Assembly (NCBI GenBank): GCA_943372645.1
Contig: CALRZN010000001.1
Span: 434,001 to 498,000 of the forward strand
Length of the DNA: 64,000 nt
Reading direction: 5' to 3'
Origin: VBWE01 sp943372645
Lineage (GTDB): Bacteria > Bacteroidota > Bacteroidia > Palsa-965
Made by a program: the position numbers and the translations under genes. Of this stretch, positions 7,950-17,660 are shown one piece after another. Position 1 is the first letter of the stretch. Each line of letters starts with the position of its first letter. Below the pieces are notes generated by a model. It had not been told where the DNA came from. It was given only the letters and a program-made list of their open reading frames with translations, and did no database searches.

Positions 7950-9138
7950 CGTTCAGGTGATAAGTATCGATTATAAACCGGGTCATTTTCAGCCAGCCGT
8001 AATCCCCGGGATGCATCACATCGGTGAACAGTTCTTTTTCAAAGCGCGTGCTGTCGGTGTCGAACATATTATAGCACGGAAAATCTGTTTTGCTTATTGC
8101 TGTGGTCAGCTCATCCACCATGGGCTGCAAGTCGTGCGTATTTTTATAATACAGCGAATTGACCTGCAGAATAATAAATGAGGCTTTGGCACCACGGCGT
8201 TCCAGCAACTGAAGCAGTGCATGAAAATCATCCATCTCCCTGTTCTGCGAACGGGGAACCGGGAAAAATTCGCCGCGGCGGCCTTTCACAAACTGATCGT
8301 AGTAACTGTTGTTCACGCCCATCGTGTTGTTTGTAGCTGCTGCACGCGCACGGCCTTTCGCTGCTTCATACAGGCTGTCCCAGTCCAGGTGCACATGATC
8401 GGTTTGAATGGGCGTGCGCTGATACGTTGCTTCCGGTGTGGCCGGGGCTGGCATTACATCATTAAAAAGCGGCAGCGCCTGTTTCAGCGGGGTGTAAAGT
8501 GCGTTACAAAACGGATTGCGGTTGACCTGGTAGTTGTAAAACAGTTTGCGGTGTTCGGGATCGGGACGGTTAAAATCGTAAAACAGGGTAGCGAAGCGTT
8601 CTGCGAAGTATGCTTTTTCGCTTGCGCTGCTGTCGCGGCTGATGCGCTGCAACATGGCCGGTGAATTGAACTTCAGCCAGATTTCGGCAGGCGTTCCGGC
8701 AACTGCATCAGGGCCGGCAAACCAGCTGGGTGAAAGTATTATCACCACCGGCGCATCTTTCAGCCGGTCGGCGTTGGCAAACAATTGCGTGTAAATGGAA
8801 AAACACTGGTTACCGGCCTCGCCCACACCCACCACCTGTGTGTGAAAATGGCGCGACACAAACCGGTACGAAACCGCATCGCTGGCGCTGGTGAGTTCGG
8901 ATGAACCGAAAAGGAAAATGTTTTCGTAACCGTCGCCGGTTTTCAGCAGGTAATCTTCCAGCACAGGTTCGCCGTCAAATTCCTGGATCCAGCGTTTACC
9001 GACAATATCAGCCGGTTTTACCTGGTGCTGTTGGGGTGTAAAAAGTTTTTGCGGGAGCTGCTGCTCCTGGCGCAGAAAAAACCATGCGGCGGCGGCAGCA
9101 AAAAGCGGAAGCAGGGTGGTTACCAGCAACTGCCTCAT
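7936..9138 (-). CDS. dltD: DltD-like serine acyltransferase/esterase
   Basis: This 400-residue protein has one N-terminal membrane segment (LLVTTLLPLFAAAAAWFFL) and a large periplasmic domain with the DltD layout: the nucleophile region FLFGSSELTS near residue 78, NSLYYKN near residue 335, and the terminal D..H pair in DVMHPGDYGW near residue 380. In Gram-positive bacteria DltD completes transfer of D-alanine to teichoic acid outside the membrane. Here the acceptor is unknown because this lineage has no teichoic acid. It starts 5 bp after the carrier gene and overlaps dltX at its end. Confidence 0.88.
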   Translation of the reverse strand: MRQLLVTTLLPLFAAAAAWFFLRQEQQLPQKLFTPQQHQVKPADIVGKRWIQEFDGEPVLEDYLLKTGDGYENIFLFGSSELTSASDAVSYRFVSRHFHTQVVGVGEAGNQCFSIYTQLFANADRLKDAPVVIILSPSWFAGPDAVAGTPAEIWLKFNSPAMLQRISRDSSASEKAYFAERFATLFYDFNRPDPEHRKLFYNYQVNRNPFCNALYTPLKQALPLFNDVMPAPATPEATYQRTPIQTDHVHLDWDSLYEAAKGRARAAATNNTMGVNNSYYDQFVKGRRGEFFPVPRSQNREMDDFHALLQLLERRGAKASFIILQVNSLYYKNTHDLQPMVDELTTAISKTDFPCYNMFDTDSTRFEKELFTDVMHPGDYGWLKMTRFIIDTYHLNDEKQ

Positions 9139-9143
9139 TGCAC

Positions 9144-9371
9144 TCAGAGCGTTTGAATAAGTGCTGCGATTTTGTCAATCGTATCGAGGTGTTCCTCCGA
9201 AATCAGGTGCTGCGGAACGCGTTTGCCTGTTTTTTCTTCGATGCTTACGACGAGGTCCACCACGGTAATGGAATCGAGCAGGCGCGACTGAATCAGTGAT
9301 TCGTCATACGCCACTTTTTTAAAAGCAAGCTGTGCAATTTCCTGCTGGATAAAGGCTTTCAGGTCGTCCAT
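9144..9371 (-). CDS. dltC: DltC-like carrier protein
   Basis: A 75-residue acidic helical protein when started at the ATG at 9371; a TTG at 9392 would add seven residues. The phosphopantetheine attachment serine lies in SRLLDSITVVDL near residue 34, followed by VVSIEEKTG, as in acyl and D-alanyl carrier proteins. In the pathway it receives the aminoacyl group from DltA as a thioester and delivers it to DltB. Position immediately upstream of dltD and co-orientation with dltX, dltB and dltA complete the pathway. Confidence 0.88.
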   Translation of the reverse strand: MDDLKAFIQQEIAQLAFKKVAYDESLIQSRLLDSITVVDLVVSIEEKTGKRVPQHLISEEHLDTIDKIAALIQTL

Positions 9372-9437
9372 GAAACGGTTTTTCTGCGGCAAAGATAGGA
9401 ATTAAGGCATGAACCCCGAATGCGGAGCCTGTTCCGT

Positions 9438-10541
9438 TTACGCGGCAGACTTCGAATACGGGAAATATTTTTTCAGGCTGTTCAATGGCTTTTCAATGAG
9501 CACCCACGAAAAATGCGCAAGTACATACGTAATGCAGCAGAGCGCGACAAAGAAGGTGTACTTGTTTGAAATGCCGAGACCGATTTTCGGGGCGTAATAA
9601 TAAAACAGCGAGGGAATAAACAGGTGATATAGGTACATGCCGTACGATATTTTTCCGCCATAAGCCACTACCGGATTTTCAAGCACCCATTTTGCACCGA
9701 AGCGGAAACGGCCTGCGGAGGCACGGTAAATTACAAGCACAGAAAGTATGGCAAACACCATGTCGTCCAGGATTTCCTTGTACCACGCTGCTTTATCGCG
9801 GAGAAAAACAATAGCCAGCACATAAACAGCAGCGGTTGCATAAAGCCATACGGGGTTGTCTAACTTTTTCAGCAGCGGGTGATTGACGGACATGAGCCAG
9901 GCCAGCAGCGCACCGAGGCCAAGCGCATGCATGCCGGAAAGTGTAAAAATGCCACCACCGATCCAGTTTTCCGTAAACAGAAAAAAATACATTTTCGAGA
10001 GGATGGAAATGGCGATGACCGAGCCAATAAAAAGCAGTACACGACGCGCCGGAATAAGTAAAAGCAGCAAGGGCCACAGCAGGTAAAACTGTTCTTCTAC
10101 CGACAGCGACCACAAATGGTTAAACGGTCCGATATAATCACATTTGATCGTCTGGTAAATGTTTATGGTGTAGGTAAACAGCCATGGCGCGTATTCCGTT
10201 ATCTTATCAAAATTGATTACCAGCAGCAAAATGAGCAGGCCGTAATAGATCGGGAAAATGCGCAGTGCGCGGCGGATGTAAAAGTTTTTCAGGAACCGCC
10301 CGCGGAAACCGGGCACACCGGCATTGGCTGCTTTGTGTTTAAGAATGATGCGTGTGATGAGAAAACCGCTGAGTACAAAAAACAAAAGCACGCCGTGCAC
10401 AAACGGAATTTTCAATATCTCCGGGTGATTCGGCAGGTCCCACTGCAGCCAGTGCGCAAACATTACCGCAAACACCGCAAAAAAACGAAGCCCGTCAAGC
10501 TGCACACTGTGCTGATCATCCTTTAGCGCCAATTCCTGCAT
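9438..10541 (-). CDS. Acyltransferase family 3 membrane protein (OafA/YrhL-like)
   Basis: About 367 residues from the ATG at 10541 (MQELALKDDQHS); an upstream ATG at 10592 would add 17 residues that look non-conserved. The protein has about ten transmembrane helices. The acyltransferase-3 motifs are visible: LDGLRFFAVFAVMFAHW near residue 15 with the expected R-x(10)-H spacing, then SGFLITRIIL and a membrane-proximal SVEEQFYLLWPLL near residue 140. Such proteins O-acetylate cell-surface polysaccharides. It lies 66 bp upstream of dltC on the same strand and may be part of the same surface-modification operon. Confidence 0.85.
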   Translation of the reverse strand: MQELALKDDQHSVQLDGLRFFAVFAVMFAHWLQWDLPNHPEILKIPFVHGVLLFFVLSGFLITRIILKHKAANAGVPGFRGRFLKNFYIRRALRIFPIYYGLLILLLVINFDKITEYAPWLFTYTINIYQTIKCDYIGPFNHLWSLSVEEQFYLLWPLLLLLIPARRVLLFIGSVIAISILSKMYFFLFTENWIGGGIFTLSGMHALGLGALLAWLMSVNHPLLKKLDNPVWLYATAAVYVLAIVFLRDKAAWYKEILDDMVFAILSVLVIYRASAGRFRFGAKWVLENPVVAYGGKISYGMYLYHLFIPSLFYYYAPKIGLGISNKYTFFVALCCITYVLAHFSWVLIEKPLNSLKKYFPYSKSAA

Positions 10542-10702
10542 GGGGTAAAGATAATGATCTTCTAAAATAGACTGTATGCATAACCGCTGCATCTGTAAAA
10601 TGAATCCTATGTTGAGTTGGCAGTCGGCAGTTTGCTGTCGGCCGGCATTTCAGAATTTGATACTACTCCGTTAGGTTTGTATATTGTCTTCTTGAAATGA
10701 AT

Positions 10703-10835
10703 ATTACCGTCAGTTCGAGCGGCAGTCGAGAACAGGTTTAAAACGAGCTTACATCACTGTTCTCGACTGCCGCTCGAACTGACGTATGATTTTTTATTTT
10801 TTATTATTTCGACTGCCGCTCGAACTGACGGTAAT
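10703..10835. repeat. Three-arm inverted repeat (one left arm, two right arms)
   Basis: A left arm at 10703-10735 (core CAGTTCGAGCGGCAGTCGAG) is perfectly complementary to two different right arms. It pairs over 28 bp with 10757-10784 and over 27 bp with 10809-10835, the latter including the flanking attaccg. The two hairpins are mutually exclusive. The repeat lies between the 5' end of the acyltransferase gene and the 3' end of the RND gene, outside any coding region. It resembles the REP-like palindromes that are scattered between genes in Bacteroidota. Confidence 0.9.
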
Positions 10836-10858
10836 ATTCGATCTTTTAAAACAAAGAC

Positions 10859-10904
10859 AAAAAAGCCCCGGTTGCTTCCGATAACTATCGGAATCAACCG
10901 GGGC
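10859..10904 (-). terminator. Terminator of the RND efflux operon
   Basis: A strong hairpin with GC-rich arms (gccccggttg at 10865-10874 and caaccggggc at 10895-10904), extended inside by a second palindrome (TCCGATAACTATCGGA), is followed on the minus strand by a run of six U. It lies 30 bp after the stop of the RND gene. This is a typical intrinsic terminator for the minus-strand operon. Confidence 0.88.
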
Positions 10905-10934
10905 GCGAATTTGCCTGGTTCAGACTAAAATAAA

Positions 10935-13900
10935 TTATGCAATGGTGGCGGGTGGCGTATCGTTTTCAGCACCGTGCTCATCGGTGTGATGTTCGTCTTT
11001 TTTGCCTCCGCCGGTCCAGCGTTTTACGCGGGCTTTGAAATTTTCGGTCATCATATACATCACCGGCAGTACCACCAGGGTAAGGACGGTTGCAAAGCTC
11101 AGACCATAAATCATCGTCCATGAAAGCGGCCCCCAGAAGGCTACACTGTCGCCACCGAAATACAGGTGCGGATTGAGTTCCGAGAACAGTGTACCGAAGT
11201 CCATGTTCAGGCCCACGGCCAGCGGCACCAGGCCGAGCATGGTTGCTGTGGCGGTAAGCAGTACCGGTGTCATACGTACTTTACCGGCTTCGATGATGGC
11301 TTCTTTCAGCGGCACACCGCGTTCGCGCAGGATGTCGATGAACTCCACGATAAGAATACCGTTCCGCACCACGATACCGGCCAGTGCAACAATACCTACA
11401 CCGGTCATGATGATGGAAACGTTCATTCCGAAAATCGCGAGACCGAGGAATACACCAATCACACTGAACAGAATTTCGCTCAGGATGATTAACGGTTTGC
11501 TGGTGGAGTTGAACTGCGTTACCAGGATTACAATGATGAGCCCGATAGACGCAAGCATGGCCATTCCGAGGAACGAAGCGGTTTCGGCCTGCTCCTCTTT
11601 CTGTCCGCCCATTTTCACCAGTACACCGGCACGTTTGTTTTTAAAATTGTTTACGTGCGCTTCTACGTTCTGTGCCACTTCGTTCGGGTTGTAACCGGAA
11701 AGCACGTTCGATTCGAGGGTGATGATGCGTTTCTGGCCTTTGCGTTTGATACCGCCGTAGCTGTTATCGTAACGCACATCGGCAAACGACGAGAGCGGAA
11801 CGTTGCGGATCATGCCGCCCATGTTCATGTCGCGGTAAGTGATCTTCAGGTTGCGGAGCGCGTTGATGTCGCTGCGCTGTTCCGGTTTGTAACGGAGCAT
11901 GATCGGGTATTCGTCGGTTTCATCCCGGAATTTGGAAACCTCTGCACCGAATACGGCATTACGGATTTCCATGGCCACCTGTCCGGTAAAAATACCTTCG
12001 CGGTTGGCACGTTCGCGGTTGATGTCGAATACAATTTCCGGTTTGCTCGATACAAGATCGCTTTTGAGACGTTCCACGCCAGCCACATTCAGCGAGTCGA
12101 GGTATTTTTTCAGATCGTCGGCCGTAGCCATCAGGTCTTCCAGTTTCTCACCGGTAATTTCGATGCTTACCGGTTTACCTACCGGCGGCCCGCCCTGCTC
12201 CTGTTCAACTACGAGTTCAGCACCGGCAATTTTATCTTCGCCGAACGAGCGCTGGATGCGTTCGAGCACGGCGCGTGTGGATTTGCCTTTGCGTTCTGCA
12301 AACTTCACAAACGCCACGGTAACTTTCGCTTTGTGCGGAGATGCGGTCATGTCGGGCTGGCGCGGATCGCCTGCACCAACGGCAACGTTTGTAATCACCG
12401 AACTTACGATGTCTTTGTCTTCACCGATCAGTTTGTTAATGCGGTTTTCCACCTGCAGCGAAATTTCGTTTGTTTTCAGCTGGTCGGTTCCTACCGGTGT
12501 TTCGATGTAGGCATATACAAAGTTCGGTTCACCTACCGGGAAGAAATCCACTTTCGGCTGGCGGATGCCGAGCAATACAAACGAAAGGAAAAACAAACCG
12601 ACGATGGAGAAGATGATTGTTTTCGGATGACCGATGGCCCAGGTGAGTTTGCGGCCGTACCAGTCGCGGAAACGCGGCCACACATTTTCCTGGAAGCGGA
12701 AAATCATTTTGCGCAGCACATAGTGGTGCAGGATCACCATGGCGTAAATAAACACCACGAAGTTGCCCAGCCCGATGCTGCCCGAACCGTAACCCAGTAC
12801 CGCAACAATAAGCGACATGATGCTGAAGGTGCGGAGCCAGCGCGGCCAGCGGTTGTCTTTTGCCGTTGTTGAATCGTAATGGCGCATAAACTGCACCGCA
12901 AAAACCGGGTTAATGATATACGCCACGAAGAGGGATGCGAGCAGCGTTATAATAAGTGTGATCGGTAAATACACCATGAACTGCCCGATGATACCGTCCC
13001 AGAACGCCAGCGGAATAAACGGAGCAAGTGTGGTAAGCGTTCCCGAAAGTACCGGCAGGAATACTTCGCCTGCAGCCAGTTTCGCCGCTTTGCGGATGCC
13101 GATGCCTTTGTTTTCAGAAAAAATACGGTGCGTGTTTTCAATCACCACAATCGCGTCATCTACCACGATACCGAGTGCAAGCAGGAACGAGAACAGTACA
13201 ATCATGTTCATCGTCCAGCCCATCGCATCCAGTGCAATAAACGAGATACACATGGAAAGCGGAACCGAAAGCGCCACGAAGAACGCGTTGGTTGCACCCA
13301 TGAAGAACATGAGTACGATGAGTACGAGCACGAAACCGATGATGATGGTGTTAATCAGATCGTGCAGTGTTACACGCGTCTGCTCACTCTGGTCGCCGGT
13401 AATGGTAATCTGCAGGTCGGCCGGAATGGCTTTGGTATCCTGCAGCTCCTTGATCATTTCATTGATCTTGTCCGAAGCCTCTACGAGGTTTTCGCCGGCA
13501 CGTTTGATAACGTTGAGTGTGATTACATTTTTACCGGCAAGACGGGCGTAACTTTCTTTCTCTTTAAATCCGTCGCGGATATCGGCCACATCTTTCAGAT
13601 ACACATGTGCACCTGCCTGTGAACCGACAACAATGTTTTCGAGTTCGCTTACCTGTTTAAATTCTTTTTTAACGGCGAGCATCCGTTTTACACCGTCGGT
13701 GGTAACTGTACCGCCCGAGATGGAAACGTTTTCGGATGAAATGGCGCGCTGGATATCGCCGAGCGTGAGCTGGTACGATTGCATGCGGTACATGTCCACA
13801 TCAATCTGTATTTCGCGGTCGAGTGCACCAACCATGTCCACACGCGTAATCTGTTTCATGCCCTCGATGCGGTCCTGCATCAGGTCGGCATACGATTTCA

Positions 13901-14378
13901 GCTTGGCGAGGTCGTAGTTACCGGCAATGTTGATGTACATGATCGGGAACTCGGAGAAGTTCACCTCCTGCGCGTTCGGGCCGGCATCCAGTTTCTGCGG
14001 CAGATCCTGTTTGGCGCGGTCAATTTTGTCTTTTACTTTGCGCAGGGCGTCTTCAACTTTCACGTCGGTGTTAAATTCCACCATCATGATGCTTACATCC
14101 TGCAGCGAGTTACTGGTAATTTTTTTCACGCCCGAGATCGCTTTGATCTGTTTTTCGAGCGGCTTGGCTACCAGGTTTTCCATGTCGGTCGGCGAAGTAC
14201 CGAAATACATGGTGTTTACGTATATCGTCGGAACTTTTACTTCCGGGAAGCTTTCCTTGGGTAATTTATTGTAATAAATCATCCCGGCAATCATCAAAAA
14301 GACGGTGAGGATAAAAATCGTCGTCTTGTTGTCGATTGACCAGCTTGTTGGTTTAAACTCTTTGATCTTATCAAGCAT
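10935..14378 (-). CDS. RND efflux pump inner-membrane subunit (HAE1/AcrB family)
   Basis: This 1147-residue protein has the RND duplicated layout: one N-terminal membrane helix, a large periplasmic porter region, a block of helices, then a repeat of the same. The proton-relay helix reads LALGIVVDDAIVVIENTHR with the paired Asp residues near 410. The second half contains FGMNVSIIMTGVGIVALAGI. The C-terminus is hydrophilic and His/Asp-rich (KDEHHTDEHGAEND). It is somewhat longer than AcrB (1049 aa). With the upstream membrane fusion and TolC genes it forms a complete tripartite drug or metabolite exporter. Substrate cannot be inferred. Confidence 0.94.
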   Translation of the reverse strand: MLDKIKEFKPTSWSIDNKTTIFILTVFLMIAGMIYYNKLPKESFPEVKVPTIYVNTMYFGTSPTDMENLVAKPLEKQIKAISGVKKITSNSLQDVSIMMVEFNTDVKVEDALRKVKDKIDRAKQDLPQKLDAGPNAQEVNFSEFPIMYINIAGNYDLAKLKSYADLMQDRIEGMKQITRVDMVGALDREIQIDVDMYRMQSYQLTLGDIQRAISSENVSISGGTVTTDGVKRMLAVKKEFKQVSELENIVVGSQAGAHVYLKDVADIRDGFKEKESYARLAGKNVITLNVIKRAGENLVEASDKINEMIKELQDTKAIPADLQITITGDQSEQTRVTLHDLINTIIIGFVLVLIVLMFFMGATNAFFVALSVPLSMCISFIALDAMGWTMNMIVLFSFLLALGIVVDDAIVVIENTHRIFSENKGIGIRKAAKLAAGEVFLPVLSGTLTTLAPFIPLAFWDGIIGQFMVYLPITLIITLLASLFVAYIINPVFAVQFMRHYDSTTAKDNRWPRWLRTFSIMSLIVAVLGYGSGSIGLGNFVVFIYAMVILHHYVLRKMIFRFQENVWPRFRDWYGRKLTWAIGHPKTIIFSIVGLFFLSFVLLGIRQPKVDFFPVGEPNFVYAYIETPVGTDQLKTNEISLQVENRINKLIGEDKDIVSSVITNVAVGAGDPRQPDMTASPHKAKVTVAFVKFAERKGKSTRAVLERIQRSFGEDKIAGAELVVEQEQGGPPVGKPVSIEITGEKLEDLMATADDLKKYLDSLNVAGVERLKSDLVSSKPEIVFDINRERANREGIFTGQVAMEIRNAVFGAEVSKFRDETDEYPIMLRYKPEQRSDINALRNLKITYRDMNMGGMIRNVPLSSFADVRYDNSYGGIKRKGQKRIITLESNVLSGYNPNEVAQNVEAHVNNFKNKRAGVLVKMGGQKEEQAETASFLGMAMLASIGLIIVILVTQFNSTSKPLIILSEILFSVIGVFLGLAIFGMNVSIIMTGVGIVALAGIVVRNGILIVEFIDILRERGVPLKEAIIEAGKVRMTPVLLTATATMLGLVPLAVGLNMDFGTLFSELNPHLYFGGDSVAFWGPLSWTMIYGLSFATVLTLVVLPVMYMMTENFKARVKRWTGGGKKDEHHTDEHGAENDTPPATIA

Positions 14379-14432
14379 AACGCTGTATATTTTGTTCCCT
14401 GGTCAGGAAACTATTTGGCACTACCATGAATT

Positions 14433-15569
14433 TTATTTTCCCTGTACTTCGTCGCCCGGGTTCAGTTCGGCAAAGCCTTCGCTGATGAGCATATCACCGG
14501 CTTTGAGTCCGGAAAGAATTTCGGCCTGGCCGTTGTAGGTGCGTTCATACGATACCTCGCGTTTCTGCGCAGTAAGTTTACCCTTGCTGTCTTTCTCTGC
14601 CACATACACAAACGAAGTTCCTTCGGCCGATTTCAGGATGGTGCTGAGCGGGCATACGATGGCCTGTTCGTTTTTGTAGTCGTTGATTTTCAGAACAGCA
14701 ATCATGTTCGGCAGCACATCAGCTTCGCCTGATTTGATTGCAACTTCCACGTTAAAGGTGCGGTTCAGTTTGTTGATGATGCGGCCTGAGTACGAAATGG
14801 TGGCATCAATGGTTTTGTTTGCATCCTGCAGATACACCTGTACCGGTGCGCCGGTTTTTACTTTCGCGATGTAGCTTTCGGCCACTTCTGCTTTTGCGCG
14901 CAGCTTGCTAACGTTTACGATAGAGATGGTGGAGAAACCCGGCGAAGCCATTTCACCGGCTTTGAGCGAAACTGCGTCAACGGTTCCGGCCATCGGTGCC
15001 TTGATGCGTGTCATGTCAAGCTGTTCGGTGAGTGTGGATTTGCGTTTTTCCAGCGCCTCCACATTGTTTTTTGCCTGGAGAAACTGGATCTCCGAACCGA
15101 TTTTCTGATCCCAGAGGCTCTTCTGTTTGTCGAACACGGTGCGTGCAAAATCAAGCTGCACCTGCAGTTCTTTCAGTCCCTGCTCATAAATGTCATCATC
15201 GAGGGTGGCCAGCACCTGTCCCGGCGAAACCACATCGCCTGCATTTACCAGCACCTGTTTAACCAGGCCGGGCATCTGCGGACCAACGGCCACGCTTTCT
15301 TCTGCATCAATGCGGCCCTGGATGTCGATGGAGTGATTAAATGTGTCATTCGCAAGTGTAATCAGTTTTACCGGTTTACCGGATGCTGCGCCGGCGCCAC
15401 TCAGTTTGCCTTCTTTGGCTTCGAGTTCGGCAAGCTCTTTTTTCAGCTTTTCGATTTCTGATTTTTTGGAAACGATTTCGGTTTTGATTTTTTCCAGTTC
15501 GTTTCCGGAACCGCCACCGCAGGATGCCAGGATGCCGGAGATGAACAATGCAAAAATTACTTTTTTCAT
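14433..15569 (-). CDS. RND membrane fusion lipoprotein (AcrA/HlyD family)
   Basis: About 378 residues from the ATG at 15569; a longer reading from 15662 adds 31 residues before the signal peptide and is unlikely. The N-terminus is a lipoprotein signal ending in ILASCGGG, so the Cys is lipidated. A coiled-coil follows (IVSKKSEIEKLKKELAELEAK), then the biotinyl-lipoyl and beta-barrel regions (GDVVSPGQVLATLDDD near residue 130, RIKAPMAGTVDAVS near residue 195). It bridges the RND pump and TolC. It lies 54 bp before the pump gene and 28 bp after the TolC gene. Confidence 0.93.
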   Translation of the reverse strand: MKKVIFALFISGILASCGGGSGNELEKIKTEIVSKKSEIEKLKKELAELEAKEGKLSGAGAASGKPVKLITLANDTFNHSIDIQGRIDAEESVAVGPQMPGLVKQVLVNAGDVVSPGQVLATLDDDIYEQGLKELQVQLDFARTVFDKQKSLWDQKIGSEIQFLQAKNNVEALEKRKSTLTEQLDMTRIKAPMAGTVDAVSLKAGEMASPGFSTISIVNVSKLRAKAEVAESYIAKVKTGAPVQVYLQDANKTIDATISYSGRIINKLNRTFNVEVAIKSGEADVLPNMIAVLKINDYKNEQAIVCPLSTILKSAEGTSFVYVAEKDSKGKLTAQKREVSYERTYNGQAEILSGLKAGDMLISEGFAELNPGDEVQGK

Positions 15570-15597
15570 AACTGTTATTTTATCGGTGTGGAGCAAA

Positions 15598-16953
15598 TTA
15601 TTTAATGGTTCCTGTTGCGCGGTCGTAATCAACTTTGGCAACAACTGCCTCGTAAAGGGCATTGAAATAGTTCGTCTGCGCTTCTTTCAGTGCAGTTTCA
15701 GCAGTGAGTACTTCCAGGTTTGATCCTACACCGGCGTCGTATTTTTTCTTCGAGGTGTTGAATACTTCCTGGGCCAGTTCAATGTTTGCTTTCTGAATTT
15801 CGAGCGACTGCGAGGCGTTCTGCAGCTGGGCGCGTGCGCTGGTTACATCCAGGTCAATGGTGCGCTGCATAAATTCCAGGTCGTTTTTCGCTTTTTCCAC
15901 CATCAGGCGGTCCTGCTGAATGCGGTAGTTCGTGGTAAGGCCGCTGAAAATCGGCATACTCACCTGCATGCCCACCACACCGATCGGGTACCACGGCTGG
16001 CTTTTGTTATCGAGGAAGTCGAACTTCGAACGCTGGGCCTGCGCCTGTATGCTGCCGTAAAGCGCAAAACTCGGCAGGCGGCCGAACTGGTCTTTTTTCA
16101 GCTGCATGTTATAACCTTTCAGCTGCAGTTCCATCAGTCCGAATTCCGGGCGGTTGGCATAGTTCGGTTTGTCAGCAACCGAAAGCGCCGGCTGAAACGT
16201 TACGTCTGCAATTTTATCGGTAACCGTCAGTTTTGCCGTCTGCTCCATATTCATCTGGTACTTCAGCAGGGCAGTACCGAGTTCCATCAGGCGCTGAATT
16301 TTCTGCTGTTCGGTAATCAGGTTGTTGTACGCCACTTTTACGCGGTCGTAATCCAGTTTTTCCACAAACCCTTTTTCGTTAAAGGCTTTGGTGTCGTCCA
16401 TTATTTTTTTGAGCTGCTCCACATTGGCGTCCAGCAGGCGCATACGTTCCTGGTTTACCAGCACTGTGTAATAGGCTTTGGTAACGGCCACCGTGGTTTC
16501 CACGCGTGTACGTTCCGTTTGTTTATGCGAAAGGTCTTCGTACACCTTGGCCGCTTTCAGGCCGATGATGTAACCGCCGTCGAACAGCAGCTGCGAAGCG
16601 CTGATTCCAGCGGTGGCGTTGTACTGCGTACCGAATTTAACCGGGATAAACGTACCCGCCGGTCCGCCGAAAAATTCGCCGGGAATAAGCGACGTCGGAA
16701 TTTCGAAGAAATCCTTGATGTCAAAACTGCTGCTGATGTGCGGCAGGCCGATACCGGTGATTTCTTTCACTTTGTAGTCTGCAATTTTTTCGTCGAGCAT
16801 CGCATTTTTAATGCTGCCCTGGTTCTGAAGCGCATAATCAACCGCCTGTTTCAGCGAAAAATTATACGATGCGGTATCTGTTCCCTGGGCAAAGGACCCG
16901 GCTGCAGGAAGCAGCAGCAGTAACAGTCCGAGACTTAAACTTATACGTTTCAT
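15598..16953 (-). CDS. TolC-family outer membrane efflux protein
   Basis: This 451-residue protein has a signal peptide (LGLLLLLLPAAGSFAQ) and two repeats of long amphipathic helices with strand segments, the layout of TolC/OprM channels. The repeat start SLKQAVDYALQNQ and the late ARAQLQNASQSLEIQKANIELAQEVF region, then YDAGVGSNLEVLTAE, are typical. It forms the outer-membrane duct of the tripartite pump encoded immediately downstream. It follows the TetR gene by 76 bp on the same strand and may be read from the TetR promoter. Confidence 0.93.
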   Translation of the reverse strand: MKRISLSLGLLLLLLPAAGSFAQGTDTASYNFSLKQAVDYALQNQGSIKNAMLDEKIADYKVKEITGIGLPHISSSFDIKDFFEIPTSLIPGEFFGGPAGTFIPVKFGTQYNATAGISASQLLFDGGYIIGLKAAKVYEDLSHKQTERTRVETTVAVTKAYYTVLVNQERMRLLDANVEQLKKIMDDTKAFNEKGFVEKLDYDRVKVAYNNLITEQQKIQRLMELGTALLKYQMNMEQTAKLTVTDKIADVTFQPALSVADKPNYANRPEFGLMELQLKGYNMQLKKDQFGRLPSFALYGSIQAQAQRSKFDFLDNKSQPWYPIGVVGMQVSMPIFSGLTTNYRIQQDRLMVEKAKNDLEFMQRTIDLDVTSARAQLQNASQSLEIQKANIELAQEVFNTSKKKYDAGVGSNLEVLTAETALKEAQTNYFNALYEAVVAKVDYDRATGTIK

Positions 16954-17029
16954 ATTCGGTTTACTTTATTTTTCACCTGCCGGTGTAATCGTTTGAGCGT
17001 ACCTGTTTATTTTAAATGATTCACATTTT

Positions 17030-17644
17030 TTAATCTTCTTCTACTACCTGCTTGTATTTGTTGATGAGCTTGTGACCTTTTAATGTACAAATACCATATA
17101 GGAAATGTTCAGTAAGTGCAAGCTGAACATCGAGAATTTTGAACTGATCGGGCGGATAAACGTTCGGATTTAATCCCAACTCAATTTCTTCCATACGCAG
17201 GCGCGCGAGTATCTTCGCGTTCACATCCTGCCGCACATACCCGTCTTTTTTCCCTTTTTCGAGCGATTCCTCCACCTGCTTCATCACAAAATTGGTTTTG
17301 AAGGCGATGAACAGATCCCAGGAACGCGGATGGTATTTCTGCAGGTCGTAAAAAATATTTGGATTTACCTGGCTGAAAATGGCGTGCATCTGGTGCATGT
17401 AGTTAAACACTTCCTCCACCACGTGCGCCGATTTTTCGGCAATGGCGGCAAAATCACGCTCGTCTTCCGCAATTTTCTGCTGCATCAGCGCGTGCACTAC
17501 TTCATCCTTATCACGGAAAAACTGGTAAATCGTTTTTTTCGACATGGCGAGGTGTTTCGCGATATCGTCCATGGTAACACGCTTGATCCCGAAGCGGAAA
17601 AAAAGCTCAAAGGCGGCGTTCAGTATGCGTTGTTTCGTGTCCAT
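17030..17644 (-). CDS. TetR/AcrR-family repressor of the efflux operon
   Basis: This 204-residue regulator has an N-terminal TetR helix-turn-helix: KQRILNAAFELFFRFG, then VTMDDIAKHLAMSKKTIYQFF to about residue 45. A divergent helical ligand-binding domain follows. Position as first gene of the efflux operon suggests local autoregulation: it would repress itself and the tolC-MFP-RND genes until a pump substrate binds. Two sites of identical architecture lie upstream (see regulatory entries), one overlapping the predicted promoter of this gene. Confidence 0.92.
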   Translation of the reverse strand: MDTKQRILNAAFELFFRFGIKRVTMDDIAKHLAMSKKTIYQFFRDKDEVVHALMQQKIAEDERDFAAIAEKSAHVVEEVFNYMHQMHAIFSQVNPNIFYDLQKYHPRSWDLFIAFKTNFVMKQVEESLEKGKKDGYVRQDVNAKILARLRMEEIELGLNPNVYPPDQFKILDVQLALTEHFLYGICTLKGHKLINKYKQVVEED

Positions 17645-17660
17645 CTCTTAAAATGCGGTG

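Noticed and set aside
11655..12872. 405-codon plus-strand frame opposite the RND gene
   Set aside because: Shadow of the RND coding strand; no conserved protein features.
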